Below, in pieces: positions 8,466 through 19,265 of a DNA stretch of 64,000 bases. The stretch is from Agrococcus sp. Marseille-P2731. GTDB lineage: Bacteria > Actinomycetota > Actinomycetes > Actinomycetales > Microbacteriaceae. Numbering within the stretch: the stretch's first letter is position 1; each line of letters starts with the position of its first letter. A model generated the notes under the pieces. The model was not told the DNA's origin. It saw nothing but the letters and a program-made list of their open reading frames with translations, and did not search any database. The DNA is taken from positions 1 to 64,000 of the forward strand of contig NZ_FPEG01000001.1 of NCBI RefSeq assembly GCF_900117395.1, read 5' to 3'. Made by a program: the position numbers and the translations under genes.

Positions 8466-9524
8466 CTACGGGGTGGGCGCCGGGCGCTTGACGGCGCCGA
8501 GGCGCGGCAGGCGCGGAGGGCGGTTGACGTGCCCGGCAGACGGCGGCACCAGCAGCTGCTGCGCCGCCGCGACCGCGATCCCGTCAGCCGCGGTGACCAC
8601 CAGGTCGCCATCGGCCGGCGCCGAGCGCTTCACGACCGCGAGGGCGATGGGGCCCAGCTCGTGGTGCACGGCCGAGGACGTCACCTGCCCGACCGCCTGG
8701 TCGCCCGCCAGCACCTGGTCACCGGCGGCGACCTGGCCGTTCTCGCTGCCGTCGAGGTGCAGCAGCACGATGCGACGGGGCGGTGCGCCGAGGTTGTGCA
8801 CCTTCGCGACCGTCTCCTGCCCGCGGTAGCAGCCCTTCGAGAGGTGCACCGCGGTCGTCAGCCAGTCGAGCTCATGCGGGATCGTGCGGTCGTCGACCTC
8901 GGCGAGCGAGGGCCGCCCGGCCGCGATGCGCAGCGCATCCGCCGCCAGGCTGCCGACGAAGCGGTCGGGCGCGATCGCCGCCGCCTGGTCGGGGGTGAGG
9001 ATGGCCTCGGACCACGCCCAGGGCTCGCCCGTCGGCTCGCCGTAGCGGGCGCCGCCCGGCGATACCTCCGGCCAGCCGTCGACCCAGGTCGGCGCGAGCG
9101 GGGCGACGCCCGCGGTGCCCACGACGACCACCTCCGGCCGCTCGATCTCGACCTGCTTGTAGAAGCGCATCCGCGTCAGCCACGTCTCGAGCGCGTCGCC
9201 CGTGCCCGCGTCGACGAGCACCCAGAGCGCGTCGCCCTCGCGCAGCAGGCGCAGCACGTGCTCGATGCGGCCCACCGGGGACAGCACGAGCGTCTCGGTG
9301 GAGGCGCCGTCGTCGAGCTGCTCGACGGCCTGGCTCGTGATCGAGTCGAGCCACGGCAGCGTGTCGGGCCCGCTCAGCCGCAGCACGTCGCGCGGCAGCA
9401 GCACGAGCCCACCGGCAAGCAGGCGGCGCTGCTCGGCGACGGGGTTGCCGACGTGCAGCGGCAGCCCGGAGGCTTCGTCGAGCACGGCGTCGGGGATGCG
9501 GGAGGCCAGCTCGGGCGCGGTCAC
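8466..9524 (-). CDS. ygfZ: YgfZ/GcvT-like folate-binding protein
   Basis: A 352-aa protein from the GTG at 9524, which overlaps the upstream gene's stop by 4 bp. The signature of the YgfZ family is plain: KGCYRGQETVAKVHNLGAPPRR (KGCYxGQE, about residue 230), together with the early LSGPDTLPWLDSITSQAVEQL. YgfZ proteins resemble the aminomethyltransferase GcvT, bind tetrahydrofolate, and help iron-sulfur enzymes such as MiaB. It is the last gene of a three-gene run (40-aa membrane protein, nitrobindin-like, ygfZ). The C-terminal PPRLPRLGAVKRPAPTP is a non-conserved tail that ends just short of the family A repeats. Confidence 0.92.
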   Translation of the reverse strand: MTAPELASRIPDAVLDEASGLPLHVGNPVAEQRRLLAGGLVLLPRDVLRLSGPDTLPWLDSITSQAVEQLDDGASTETLVLSPVGRIEHVLRLLREGDALWVLVDAGTGDALETWLTRMRFYKQVEIERPEVVVVGTAGVAPLAPTWVDGWPEVSPGGARYGEPTGEPWAWSEAILTPDQAAAIAPDRFVGSLAADALRIAAGRPSLAEVDDRTIPHELDWLTTAVHLSKGCYRGQETVAKVHNLGAPPRRIVLLHLDGSENGQVAAGDQVLAGDQAVGQVTSSAVHHELGPIALAVVKRSAPADGDLVVTAADGIAVAAAQQLLVPPSAGHVNRPPRLPRLGAVKRPAPTP

Positions 9525-10138
9525 GTCGCGCTCGCCTCGCTGCGCGTCTGGCGCCCGAGGCGCGCCGAGGCATGGCTCTCGAGCCCGCGGCCGAGGGCTG
9601 CGAGATCCCACGCCCACAGCAGGTGGTTCTCGACCAGGCCGTACATGCGGGTGGAGGCACTGTGATCCTTGGCGCCCGCGCCGCGCAGGACTGCGTCGGT
9701 CGCGAGGTCGATCCGCGGGCCGTCGATCGTGCCGAGGTAGAGCTCTGCGACTCCGGTCGGATGCGAGATGAGCGCCTGCAAGTCGAAGGCACCATCGGGG
9801 CGGCGCAGCCCCTCGACCGCATCGGCGTCGCCGAACGCGGGCGCGCCCTGCGCCGGCAGCATGCCCGGCCCCGCGTCTGCCTCGTGCGAGGGGCGCGCGA
9901 GGCGCCAGAAGCCGCTCTCGGCAGCCAGCGGTGTCAGCTCGTCGTCGAGCTGCCACGCGTAGGCCTGGTAGCTGAGGTAGGGGTGCCCGTGGTGCTCGAA
10001 CGAGATGCGCTGGCCGAACTCGCGCTCGACGGTGCTCTCGCCGTCGGGGAAGGAGAGGACGCCGGTGCCCTCCCACGTGCCGATCAGCCACTGGAGCGGC
10101 CCCAGCTCGGCCGGGAGCGTCGGGTCGAGCTCGAGCAT
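9521..10138 (-). CDS. Nitrobindin-like (FABP-family) haem protein
   Basis: A 205-aa protein with the lipocalin-like start LQWLIGTWEGTGVLSFPDGE (GxWxGxG motif, residues 19-27) and the conserved FEHHGHPYLSYQAYAW and SGFWRL strands, features of the DUF1794/nitrobindin family. Members form a ten-stranded barrel that binds haem through a C-terminal His and react with nitric oxide or peroxynitrite. A candidate His is in GLVENHLLWAWDLAA. The last 20 or so residues are not conserved. It is downstream of the 40-aa membrane protein with a 3-bp gap and overlaps ygfZ by 4 bp, so the three are probably one operon. Confidence 0.88.
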   Translation of the reverse strand: MLELDPTLPAELGPLQWLIGTWEGTGVLSFPDGESTVEREFGQRISFEHHGHPYLSYQAYAWQLDDELTPLAAESGFWRLARPSHEADAGPGMLPAQGAPAFGDADAVEGLRRPDGAFDLQALISHPTGVAELYLGTIDGPRIDLATDAVLRGAGAKDHSASTRMYGLVENHLLWAWDLAALGRGLESHASARLGRQTRSEASAT

Positions 10139-10141
10139 CGC

Positions 10142-10264
10142 TTAGCGCTGACCCCGGAAGAGGTTGCGGATGACGACGAACGAGGTGCCCAGGATCGCGA
10201 GCATCGCGAGGCCCAGCAGACCGGTGAAGAAGATCTCGAGTGCGACGACGGGGATGGCATCCAT
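10142..10264 (-). CDS. 40-aa single-pass membrane protein
   Basis: This short frame encodes MDAIPVVALEIFFTGLLGLAM followed by LAILGTSFVVIRNLFRGQR and a TAA stop. It has one hydrophobic helix (about residues 5-32) and a positively charged tail, so the C-terminus should face the cytoplasm. It starts at the ATG at 10264 and stops 3 bp before the nitrobindin-like gene, which suggests co-translation. The function is unknown. Because of its size it would be missed by a 60-residue cut-off. Confidence 0.65.
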   Translation of the reverse strand: MDAIPVVALEIFFTGLLGLAMLAILGTSFVVIRNLFRGQR

Positions 10265-10324
10265 GGCTCGATCCTACCGCCTCGCGCACGCCACCGCCCG
10301 GGGACGAGCGGCAGGTCGGGGGCC

Positions 10325-10645
10325 TCAGAGCACGGTGAGCGGCACGAGGATCGCGCTCGCCACCGCGAGCACCACCACCGAGCCGAAGATCGCCGACGCC
10401 AGCCGCCCCACGAGACCCGGGACCGTCGGCCCACCGAGCTGGATCCCGAAGGCGACCAGCGTGCAGGCGCCCAGCACGATCGGCAGCCAGACGATGCCGT
10501 CGCTCGGCTGCAGCACACCGACCACCGCGGCGCCGATCGCTGCCAGCAGCCAGACCGGCCACACGCTCGCCCACCGCCAGGACAGCGCGCCGCCAGCGAC
10601 GCCCCGGGAAGGAGCGTCGCCGCTGACGGCGGCGTCGTCGCTCAC
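10325..10645 (-). CDS. Small three-helix membrane protein, hypothetical
   Basis: A 106-aa protein with a hydrophilic N-terminus (MSDDAAVSGDAPSRG) and three hydrophobic segments at about residues 29-46, 52-72 and 82-104. There are no recognisable motifs. It is upstream of the 40-aa/nitrobindin/ygfZ run on the same strand with a 60-bp gap, so it could belong to that transcript. It is divergent from glnR, with a 139-bp shared region. Confidence 0.65.
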   Translation of the reverse strand: MSDDAAVSGDAPSRGVAGGALSWRWASVWPVWLLAAIGAAVVGVLQPSDGIVWLPIVLGACTLVAFGIQLGGPTVPGLVGRLASAIFGSVVVLAVASAILVPLTVL

Positions 10646-10784
10646 GACCGACCTGCAGTGCTCATGGCCAACATCATGGCGCAGGTGCGGTGCGCGCGCC
10701 CTGGGGGTGTCGGATGCGCCGCCGCGCAGGCGGAGCGGTCGCGGCGGGTATCAGACCGGCTTAGGATCGAGATCGGGAGGTTGG

Positions 10785-11429
10785 ATGGCGCACGTCGTGG
10801 TCTTCACCCGCCGAGCCGAGGACGTGCTGCCCAGCCTGGAGCTCCTCGAGCACCGCGTGAGCACACTGCCGGTCTCGGCGGAGGCTGCCGCGCGCGCTCC
10901 CGAGGGCGACCTGCTCGTCGTCGACGGCGCTGTCGAGCTCGCCGCGGCGAAGGCCCTGTGCCGCCTGCTCGAGCACGACCCCTCCCCCGTGCTGCTGGTG
11001 CTGAGCGACGGCGGCTTCGCCGCGGTCACCGCCGAGTGGTCGGTGGCCGACATCGTGCTCGACTCCGCCGGTCCCGCTGAGCTCGAGGCGCGCATCCGCC
11101 TCGCCCTCGCGAGCGCCGCGCGCAGCGCCGAGCCCGTCTCGACGAGCGGCCTCACGATCGACGAGGCGAGCTATCAGGCCAAGGTCGACGGCAAACCGAT
11201 CGACCTGACGTACAAGGAGTTCGAGCTGCTGCGGTTCCTCTCCGCGCACCCGGCGCGGGTCTTCACGCGCGAGCAGCTGCTGAGCGAGGTGTGGGGCTAC
11301 GACTACTTCGGCGGCACCCGCACGGTCGACGTGCACGTGCGGCGCCTGCGCGCCAAGCTCGGCGACCTCGAGCGGCTCATCGGCACGGTGCGCGGGGTCG
11401 GCTATCGCTTCGAGCGGGAGGACGACTGA
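10785..11429 (+). CDS. glnR: GlnR-like atypical response regulator
   Basis: A 214-aa protein. The N-terminal 105 residues resemble the GlnR receiver-like domain (LELLEHRVSTLP, then LVVDGAVELAAAKALCRLL, then GGFAAVTAEW), which in the family works without a cognate kinase. The C-terminal OmpR-type winged helix reads LTYKEFELLRFLSAHPARVFTREQLL and VDVHVRRLRAKL, ending RGVGYRFE. GlnR controls nitrogen metabolism genes in actinobacteria. The next gene, mshD, overlaps by 3 bp; the glnR-mshD pairing is also found in mycobacteria and supports the assignment. The start at 10785 has GGGAGG 9 bases upstream. Confidence 0.8.
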   Translation: MAHVVVFTRRAEDVLPSLELLEHRVSTLPVSAEAAARAPEGDLLVVDGAVELAAAKALCRLLEHDPSPVLLVLSDGGFAAVTAEWSVADIVLDSAGPAELEARIRLALASAARSAEPVSTSGLTIDEASYQAKVDGKPIDLTYKEFELLRFLSAHPARVFTREQLLSEVWGYDYFGGTRTVDVHVRRLRAKLGDLERLIGTVRGVGYRFEREDD

Positions 11430-12283
11430 TGGAGGCTGCGCGCGCGATCGAACTCGCCGAGGCACTGGGCGCCGCGAGCCTCGCCGCTGACGGCGTGCCG
11501 CCCTTCAACGACCAGGCGCTCGTCGAGCTGCGGCGCGGCGCCCGGTGCGCGATCGGCGACGCCGAGGCCCTCGCTGTCGTCAGCGACGCCGAGCGCGAGG
11601 TCGAGCTCGCCGTGCACCCCGCGCACCGCCGCCGGGGTCTCGGCAGCGCCCTCGCGGCGCGCGTCACCGACGAGCTCGGCGAGCTCGAGGCCTGGGCGCA
11701 CGGCGACCTGCCCGGCGCCCGCGCGATCGCCGAGCGGCTCGGCATGCGGCGGGTGCGCACGCTGCTGCAGCTGCGCGCGCCGGTGCCGCCCGCGGGCGAG
11801 AGAAGCGACCGCCTGCCCGATGGGACCCGCGCGTTCGAGCGGGCCGACGCATCCGCCCTGCTCGCCCTCAACGCCGCAGCCTTCGCCTCGCACCCCGAGC
11901 AGGGCCGCATGAGCGCCGACGACCTGGCATCGCGCTTGGCCGAGCCCTGGCACGACGACGCGAACCTCGTGGTCGCGCCGGGCGACCACGGCCTCGACGC
12001 CTTCACCTGGGTCAAGCCCGCGACCGGCGAGGGCGAGGGCGATGTCGCCGAGCTCTACGTGCTGGGCGTCTCGCCAGAGCGGCAGGGCGCGGGTCTCGGT
12101 CGGCGGATGCTCGAGGCCACCTTCGTGCGGATGCGCGCGGTCGGCGCGACCACGGCGCACCTCTACGTCGAGGGCGACAACGACGCGGCGCTCGCGCTCT
12201 ATCGCCGAGCCGGCTTCGAGCAGTGGGCGATCGACGTGCGGTGGCAGCGTGCTGCGACGACGGGCAGCAGCGACGCGCGATGA
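11429..12283 (+). CDS. mshD: Mycothiol synthase (GNAT acetyltransferase)
   Basis: A 284-aa protein with two tandem GNAT folds. The N-terminal copy carries the acetyl-CoA loop HPAHRRRGLGSALA (about residues 62-75). The C-terminal copy has VLGVSPERQGAGLGRRML (about 211-228) and LYVEGDNDAALALYRRAGFE. The layout and length are those of MshD, which acetylates Cys-GlcN-Ins in the final step of mycothiol synthesis. It shares the ATGA overlap with glnR, and ppk follows 39 bp later. Confidence 0.9.
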   Translation: MEAARAIELAEALGAASLAADGVPPFNDQALVELRRGARCAIGDAEALAVVSDAEREVELAVHPAHRRRGLGSALAARVTDELGELEAWAHGDLPGARAIAERLGMRRVRTLLQLRAPVPPAGERSDRLPDGTRAFERADASALLALNAAAFASHPEQGRMSADDLASRLAEPWHDDANLVVAPGDHGLDAFTWVKPATGEGEGDVAELYVLGVSPERQGAGLGRRMLEATFVRMRAVGATTAHLYVEGDNDAALALYRRAGFEQWAIDVRWQRAATTGSSDAR

Positions 12284-12294
12284 CGTCGCGCGCC

Positions 12295-12312
12295 GTTCAC
12301 CCGCAGTTGACA
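12295..12312 (+). promoter_or_regulatory. Candidate PHO box upstream of ppk
   Basis: GTTCACC-CGCA-GTTGACA is two 7-base units with an 11-bp period, the PHO-box layout. The first unit is a perfect GTTCACC. It ends 10 bp before the ppk start codon and shares GTTCACCCGC with the stronger box before pstS. This suggests RegX3 control of polyphosphate synthesis. Confidence 0.5.
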
Positions 12313-12322
12313 CAATGACGGC

Positions 12323-14607
<2,285 letters not shown>

Positions 14608-14611
<4 letters not shown>

Positions 14612-15567
14612 GCGCCGCGGCCCCCGTGCTCGCCGCCGGAGCACTGGTCTGGCGCCGCGTCGACGACGAGGTGCTCGTGCTGCTCGTGGAGCGCACGCAG
14701 CACCGCGACTTCTCGCTGCCGAAGGGCAAGCTCGACCCGGGCGAGACGCTGCCGGAGTGCGCCGTGCGCGAGATCGAGGAGGAGACGGGGCTTCGGATCG
14801 CGCTCGGCGCTCCCCTGCCGCAGAGCGAGTACCGGCTGCCCGACGGCCGCGACAAGGTCGTCTACTACTGGCAGTCGAAGGTCGACGAGGCCGAGGCCGC
14901 GGTCGCCGCGTCGCGCTTCGCGTCCAACGACGAGATCCTCGCGCTCGAGTGGCTGCCGATCGCGGAGGCCAAGCAGCGCTGCTCCTACCGCCACGACGTC
15001 GCCGTGATCGAGCGCTTCGAGGAGCGGCTCGCGGCCGGGCACGCCGAGACCTTCCCGATCATCGCGCTGCGGCACGCGAAGGCCACCAGCCCCTTCGACT
15101 GGGAGGGCACGGATGCGTCGCGCGCGCTGACGACGCGGGGCGAGCGGCAGGCGAAGCAGGCGGCGCCGGGCATCGCGGCCTTCGCGCCCGCGCGCATCCT
15201 CACCTCAGACGCGACGCGCTGCCTGCAGACCGTCGAGCCGCTGCGCCGCCTCACGGGCATCGAGCCGAAGGCGCGCGCCGAGATCAGCCAGGACGCGCAC
15301 GAGCTCGACCACGGCAGCCTGCGCAGCGCGATCGAGCGCCGCGTCGCGAAGGCCGTGCGCAAGCGCCGCGGCACCGTGCTCTGCAGCCACGCGCCCGTCA
15401 TCCCCGAGATCGTCACCGCGGTGGTGCATGCGGCGGATGCGCTGGAGTCGGAGCGCACGCACCGCGCGTCGATGCTGCACACGGCCGAGTTCACCGTCAT
15501 GCACATCTCGGCGGGCGAGACGCCCGCGCTCGTGGGCCTCGAGACGCACGCACCGCGCGAGCCGTAG
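14608..15567 (+). CDS. mutT1: MutT1-type Nudix hydrolase with histidine-phosphatase domain
   Basis: A 319-aa two-domain protein. Residues 1-145 form a Nudix domain with a full Nudix box (GKLDPGETLPECAVREIEEE, from residue 40). Residues 150-319 form a histidine phosphatase domain with LRHAKAT (RHx at 155-157) and the second His in SHAPVIPEIV. This architecture is that of mycobacterial MutT1, which hydrolyses 8-oxo-GTP/8-oxo-dGTP and diadenosine polyphosphates. The start codon overlaps the ppk stop (ATGA), so the two genes are co-translated. Confidence 0.92.
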
Positions 15568-15595
15568 CCGCGCATCCGCCGCTGCCGGTGTCCTC

Positions 15596-15638
15596 AGCAG
15601 AGGACGGATGGGTGGCAGCGACCGATCCGTCCTCTGCT
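15596..15638. terminator. Hairpin downstream of mutT1
   Basis: A 14-bp perfect inverted repeat (agcagaggacggat / atccgtcctctgct) with a 15-base loop lies between convergent mutT1 and the acetyltransferase gene. It probably ends both transcripts. Confidence 0.65.
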
Positions 15639-15697
15639 GCGTGACGCTTCGCCCATCCGTCCTCGATCCGGGACGGCTGGCAGCAGGAGCCGAGCGC

Positions 15698-16279
15698 CTA
15701 CGACGCGCGGAAGCCGGTCTCGCGGATCACCCGCGCCGGCACCCCGGCCACGATCGTGTCGGCAGGCACGTCCTTCGTCACGACCGCACCGGCGCCGACG
15801 ATCGCGCCGTCACCGATGGTGACCCCCGGCACGACCGTCACGCTGGCCCCCAGCCACACCTTGCGCCCGATCACGATCGGTGCGGGCTGCATGTCGCCGC
15901 GGTGCGCTGGATCGACGCCGTGGTCGAGCGTCGCGAGGGTCGAGCCGTGACCGATGAGCGAGCCGTCGCCGATCGTGATGCCACCGGTGTCCTGGAAGCG
16001 GCAGCCCATGTTGATGAAGACGTCGACGCCGAGGTGCAGGTTCTTGCCGAACTCCGAGTAGAACGGCGGGAACACCGTCACCGACGCATCCACTGCCCGG
16101 CCGGTGAGCTCGCCCAGCAGCTCGCGCACCTCGTCGGCGCTGCGGTAGGCGCCGTTCAGCGCAGCGGTGATGCGCAGCGCCTCCTGCGCGAGGTCGTGCA
16201 TGAGCGCGTGGTGCGGTGACCCGGCGACGATCGTCTCGCGGCGGCCGACGTGCTCGAGGAACTCCTGCAGTGCGATCAT
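15698..16279 (-). CDS. Maltose/galactoside O-acetyltransferase-like hexapeptide protein
   Basis: A 193-aa left-handed beta-helix acetyltransferase. The N-terminal helical part is short; then come hexapeptide turns with [27 protein letters not shown], the catalytic His in TLDHGVDP, and the C-terminal coil [32 protein letters not shown]. This is the pattern of the LacA/Maa/NodL group, which transfers acetyl from acetyl-CoA to sugar hydroxyls. The natural substrate is unknown. It stands alone, 65 bp upstream of the end of pstB on the same strand. Confidence 0.88.
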   Translation of the reverse strand: MIALQEFLEHVGRRETIVAGSPHHALMHDLAQEALRITAALNGAYRSADEVRELLGELTGRAVDASVTVFPPFYSEFGKNLHLGVDVFINMGCRFQDTGGITIGDGSLIGHGSTLATLDHGVDPAHRGDMQPAPIVIGRKVWLGASVTVVPGVTIGDGAIVGAGAVVTKDVPADTIVAGVPARVIRETGFRAS

Positions 16280-16344
16280 GCGAGCACCCTACGCGCCGCG
16301 GGGGCGGCGAGCAGGGTGCTCAGCAGGACGATCGCCAGCGCGGA

Positions 16345-17124
16345 TCAGCCGAAGCGGCCCGAGACGTAGTCCTCGGTGGCCTGCACGGTCGGGTTCGAGA
16401 AGATCTTCGTCGTCTCATCGAACTCGATGAGCTTGCCCGGCTTGCCGGTTCCGGCGATGTTGAAGAAGGCCGTCTTGTCGCTCACGCGGCTGGCCTGCTG
16501 CATGTTGTGGGTCACGATCACGATCGTGTACTCGGTCTTCAGCTCCTCGATGAGGTCCTCGATCGCGAGCGTCGAGATCGGGTCGAGGGCCGAGCAGGGC
16601 TCGTCCATGAGCAGCACGTCGGGGCTGACGGCGATGGCGCGCGCGATGCAGAGGCGCTGCTGCTGGCCGCCGGAGAGGCCCGAGCCGGGCACGCCGAGGC
16701 GGTCCTTGACCTCGTTCCAGAGGTTGGCTCCCCGCAGCGAGCGCTCGACCAGGTCGTCCTGGTCGCTGCGCGACATGCGGCGGTTGTTCAGCAGCACGCC
16801 CGCCAGCACGTTCTCGCGGATCGTCATGGTCGGGAACGGGTTGGGGCGCTGGAACACCATGCCGATCTGGCGGCGCACGTTCACGGGGTCGACGCCCTGG
16901 CCATAGAGGTTGGCGCCGTCGAGCAGCACCTCGCCGTCGACCCATGCACCCGAGATGACCTCGTGCATGCGGTTGATGGAGCGGAGCACTGTGGACTTGC
17001 CGCAGCCCGAGGGGCCGATGAACGCGGTGACCGCGCGGGGCTCGATGTCGACGGAGACCCCCTCGACGGCCTTGAAGGCGCCGTAGTAGATGTCGAGGTC
17101 GTTGATCTCGATGCGCTTGGACAT
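16345..17124 (-). CDS. pstB: Phosphate ABC transporter ATPase PstB
   Basis: A 259-aa ABC ATPase with Walker [10 protein letters not shown] (residues 37-45), signature [14 protein letters not shown], Walker [14 protein letters not shown] and H-loop VTHNMQQ. The sequence [21 protein letters not shown] is typical of PstB. It powers high-affinity phosphate uptake and with PhoU signals to SenX3. It is the last gene of the pstSCAB operon, 6 bp after pstA. Confidence 0.97.
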   Translation of the reverse strand: MSKRIEINDLDIYYGAFKAVEGVSVDIEPRAVTAFIGPSGCGKSTVLRSINRMHEVISGAWVDGEVLLDGANLYGQGVDPVNVRRQIGMVFQRPNPFPTMTIRENVLAGVLLNNRRMSRSDQDDLVERSLRGANLWNEVKDRLGVPGSGLSGGQQQRLCIARAIAVSPDVLLMDEPCSALDPISTLAIEDLIEELKTEYTIVIVTHNMQQASRVSDKTAFFNIAGTGKPGKLIEFDETTKIFSNPTVQATEDYVSGRFG

Positions 17125-17130
17125 GCTGCG

Positions 17131-18213
17131 TTACCTTCCAGACTTCGGCGCGAAGAAGTGCGAGATGACGCGCGCGCCGATGTTGAGGATCATGACGATG
17201 AGGATGAGCACGAGAGCGGCCGACCAGGCTCGGTCGAAGTAGGCCTGCTCCTGCACTCCGGGGCTGATGTACTGGTTGAAGGCGAACACCGGCAGCGTCA
17301 TCATGCGGCCGTCGAACACGTTGTAGTTCATGTTCGTCGTGAAGCCGGCGATGATGAGCAGCGGCGCCGTCTCTCCGATGACACGGGCGATGGCGAGCGT
17401 GACGCCGGTGACGATGCCGGCGAGTGCCGTGGGGAGCACGACCTTCCAGATCGTCAGCCACTTCGGCACGCCGAGCGCGAGCGATGCCTCGCGCAGGTCG
17501 TTCGGGACGAGCTTCAGCATCTCCTCCGTCGACCGCACGACGGTGGGGATCATGAGGAGGCTGAGCGCGACCGCGCCGCCGAAGCCGCTGCGCACGCCCT
17601 CGCCCGCGAACAGGGCGAACAGGGCATAGGCGAACAGGCCGGCGACGATCGACGGGATGCCGGTCATCACGTCGACGAAGAACGTGATCGCCTTCGCCAG
17701 CGCGCCCTTGCCGTACTCGACCAGGTAGATGGCGGTGAAGATGCCGACCGGCACCGAGATGATCGCGGCCCAGAGGGTCACGAGCACGGTGCCGACGATG
17801 GCGTGCAGCACGCCGCCGCCCTCGCCGACCACGTTGCGCATCGTGTACGTGAAGAACTCGATGTCGAAGCGGGCCAGGCCGTTGGCGACGACCGTGATGA
17901 TGAGGGAGACCAGCGGCACGAGCGCGAGCAGGAAGGCCCCGATCACGAGCCCCGTGACGAAGCGGTCGGTGGCCTTGCGGCCGCCCTCGATGAGCTGGCT
18001 GACGACCGTCACGGCCACCAGGTAGAGCACGTAGCCCAGGAGCGCGACGATGACGATGCTGAAGCTGGAGCCGGATGCGCCGGCGATGAGGCCCGCGACG
18101 GCGGCGCCGACAGCGATGCAGACGCCGAGCAGTGCCCAGGGGGCCCAGGCGGGCAGCTGGCCCGCGGTCAGCGGGTTCTGGGCCTGGCGGGTGGGAGCGA
18201 TGGTGGTGGTCAT
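17131..18213 (-). CDS. pstA: Phosphate ABC transporter permease PstA
   Basis: A 360-aa membrane protein. The first 120 residues hold additional membrane helices, and the MetI-type permease core follows, with the EAA-like loop EEMLKLVPNDLREASLALGVPKW. It pairs with PstC to form the phosphate channel. It lies between pstC (3-bp gap) and pstB. It is longer than the E. coli protein because of the extra N-terminal helices, as is common in actinobacteria. Confidence 0.95.
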   Translation of the reverse strand: MTTTIAPTRQAQNPLTAGQLPAWAPWALLGVCIAVGAAVAGLIAGASGSSFSIVIVALLGYVLYLVAVTVVSQLIEGGRKATDRFVTGLVIGAFLLALVPLVSLIITVVANGLARFDIEFFTYTMRNVVGEGGGVLHAIVGTVLVTLWAAIISVPVGIFTAIYLVEYGKGALAKAITFFVDVMTGIPSIVAGLFAYALFALFAGEGVRSGFGGAVALSLLMIPTVVRSTEEMLKLVPNDLREASLALGVPKWLTIWKVVLPTALAGIVTGVTLAIARVIGETAPLLIIAGFTTNMNYNVFDGRMMTLPVFAFNQYISPGVQEQAYFDRAWSAALVLILIVMILNIGARVISHFFAPKSGR

Positions 18214-18216
18214 GGC

Positions 18217-19155
18217 TCAGCGACCTCCGTCGACGGTCGTCTTGGCGATGATCAGGCGCGAGATGGCGTTCACGAGCAGCGTGATCGCGAACAGCACGAG
18301 GCCCGATCCGATGAGCATGTTGACGGTGATGCCGTGCGCCTCCGGGAAGCGGAGCGCGATGTTGGCAGCGATCGTCGAGGGGTTCTGCGAGCCGATCAGG
18401 ACGAAGCTGACGGCGCCGGAGGAGGCGAGCACCATCGCGACGGCCATCGTCTCGCCCAGCGCACGACCGAGGCCGAGGATCGACGAGGCGATGATGCCCG
18501 AGCGGCCGTGCGGGAGGACGGCCATCGTGATCATCTCCCAGCGGGTGGCGCCGAGGGCGAGCGCGGCTTCCTCGTTGAGGCGCGGCGTCTGCAGGAAGAT
18601 CTCGCGGCAGAGCGCCGTGATGATCGGCAGCACCATGACGGCGAGCACGATGGATGCGGTGAGGATCGTGCGGCCCGTGCCGGAGGCGGGCGGGGAGAAC
18701 AGCGGGATCCAGCCGAGGTTCTGCGCGAGCCAGGCGAAGCCGGGCAGCAGGAACGGTGCGAGCACCGTGATGCCCCAGAGCCCGTAGATGACCGAGGGGA
18801 TGGCGGCGAGCAGGTCGACCAGGTACCCGAGGAACTGGGCCAGCCTGCGGGGCGCGAAGTGTGTGATGAACAGCGCGATCGAGACGGCGAGCGGCACGGC
18901 CATCACCATCGCGAGGAACGCGGACCAGAGCGTGCCGAACGTCAGCGGCCAGACCCAGGTCCAGAAGCTCGAGCCCTCGGACTCGGGGATCGGCCCGATG
19001 ATCGCGGGAACGGCCTGGGCGACCAGGAAGATCGCGACGCCACCGAGCGCCAGCAGGATGAGCACGCCCGCGGTGGTCGAGATCGCCTTGAAGACGATGT
19101 CGGCGGGCCTGTTCCTGACGGCGGACTTTGGCGCAGCCGGTGCAGCGGTAGTCAT
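18217..19155 (-). CDS. pstC: Phosphate ABC transporter permease PstC
   Basis: A 312-aa inner-membrane permease with six predicted helices and the cytoplasmic coupling loop EEAALALGATRWEMI. YLVDLLAAIPSVIYGLWGI is the conserved PstC/PstA core. It follows pstS after a 110-bp gap that contains a strong hairpin, so its transcription may be reduced compared with pstS. Confidence 0.95.
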   Translation of the reverse strand: MTTAAPAAPKSAVRNRPADIVFKAISTTAGVLILLALGGVAIFLVAQAVPAIIGPIPESEGSSFWTWVWPLTFGTLWSAFLAMVMAVPLAVSIALFITHFAPRRLAQFLGYLVDLLAAIPSVIYGLWGITVLAPFLLPGFAWLAQNLGWIPLFSPPASGTGRTILTASIVLAVMVLPIITALCREIFLQTPRLNEEAALALGATRWEMITMAVLPHGRSGIIASSILGLGRALGETMAVAMVLASSGAVSFVLIGSQNPSTIAANIALRFPEAHGITVNMLIGSGLVLFAITLLVNAISRLIIAKTTVDGGR

Positions 19156-19191
19156 GAGGCTCCCTGCGAGCTCGGAGGACCGGATGAATGG

Positions 19192-19225
19192 GTCCGGCCG
19201 GGGCGATGAGACGCCCCGGCCGGAC
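19192..19225 (-). terminator. Hairpin between pstS and pstC
   Basis: A 14-bp perfect stem (gtccggccggggcg / cgccccggccggac) with a 6-base loop lies between two co-directional genes of the operon, and a second small GC stem lies at about 19229-19247. It probably acts as an attenuator or an mRNA-stabilising end that makes PstS more abundant than the membrane subunits. Confidence 0.7.
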
Positions 19226-19265
19226 GGTGCGCGCCGTCAGCGGCGCGCGAGGTTCCGAACCAGTA

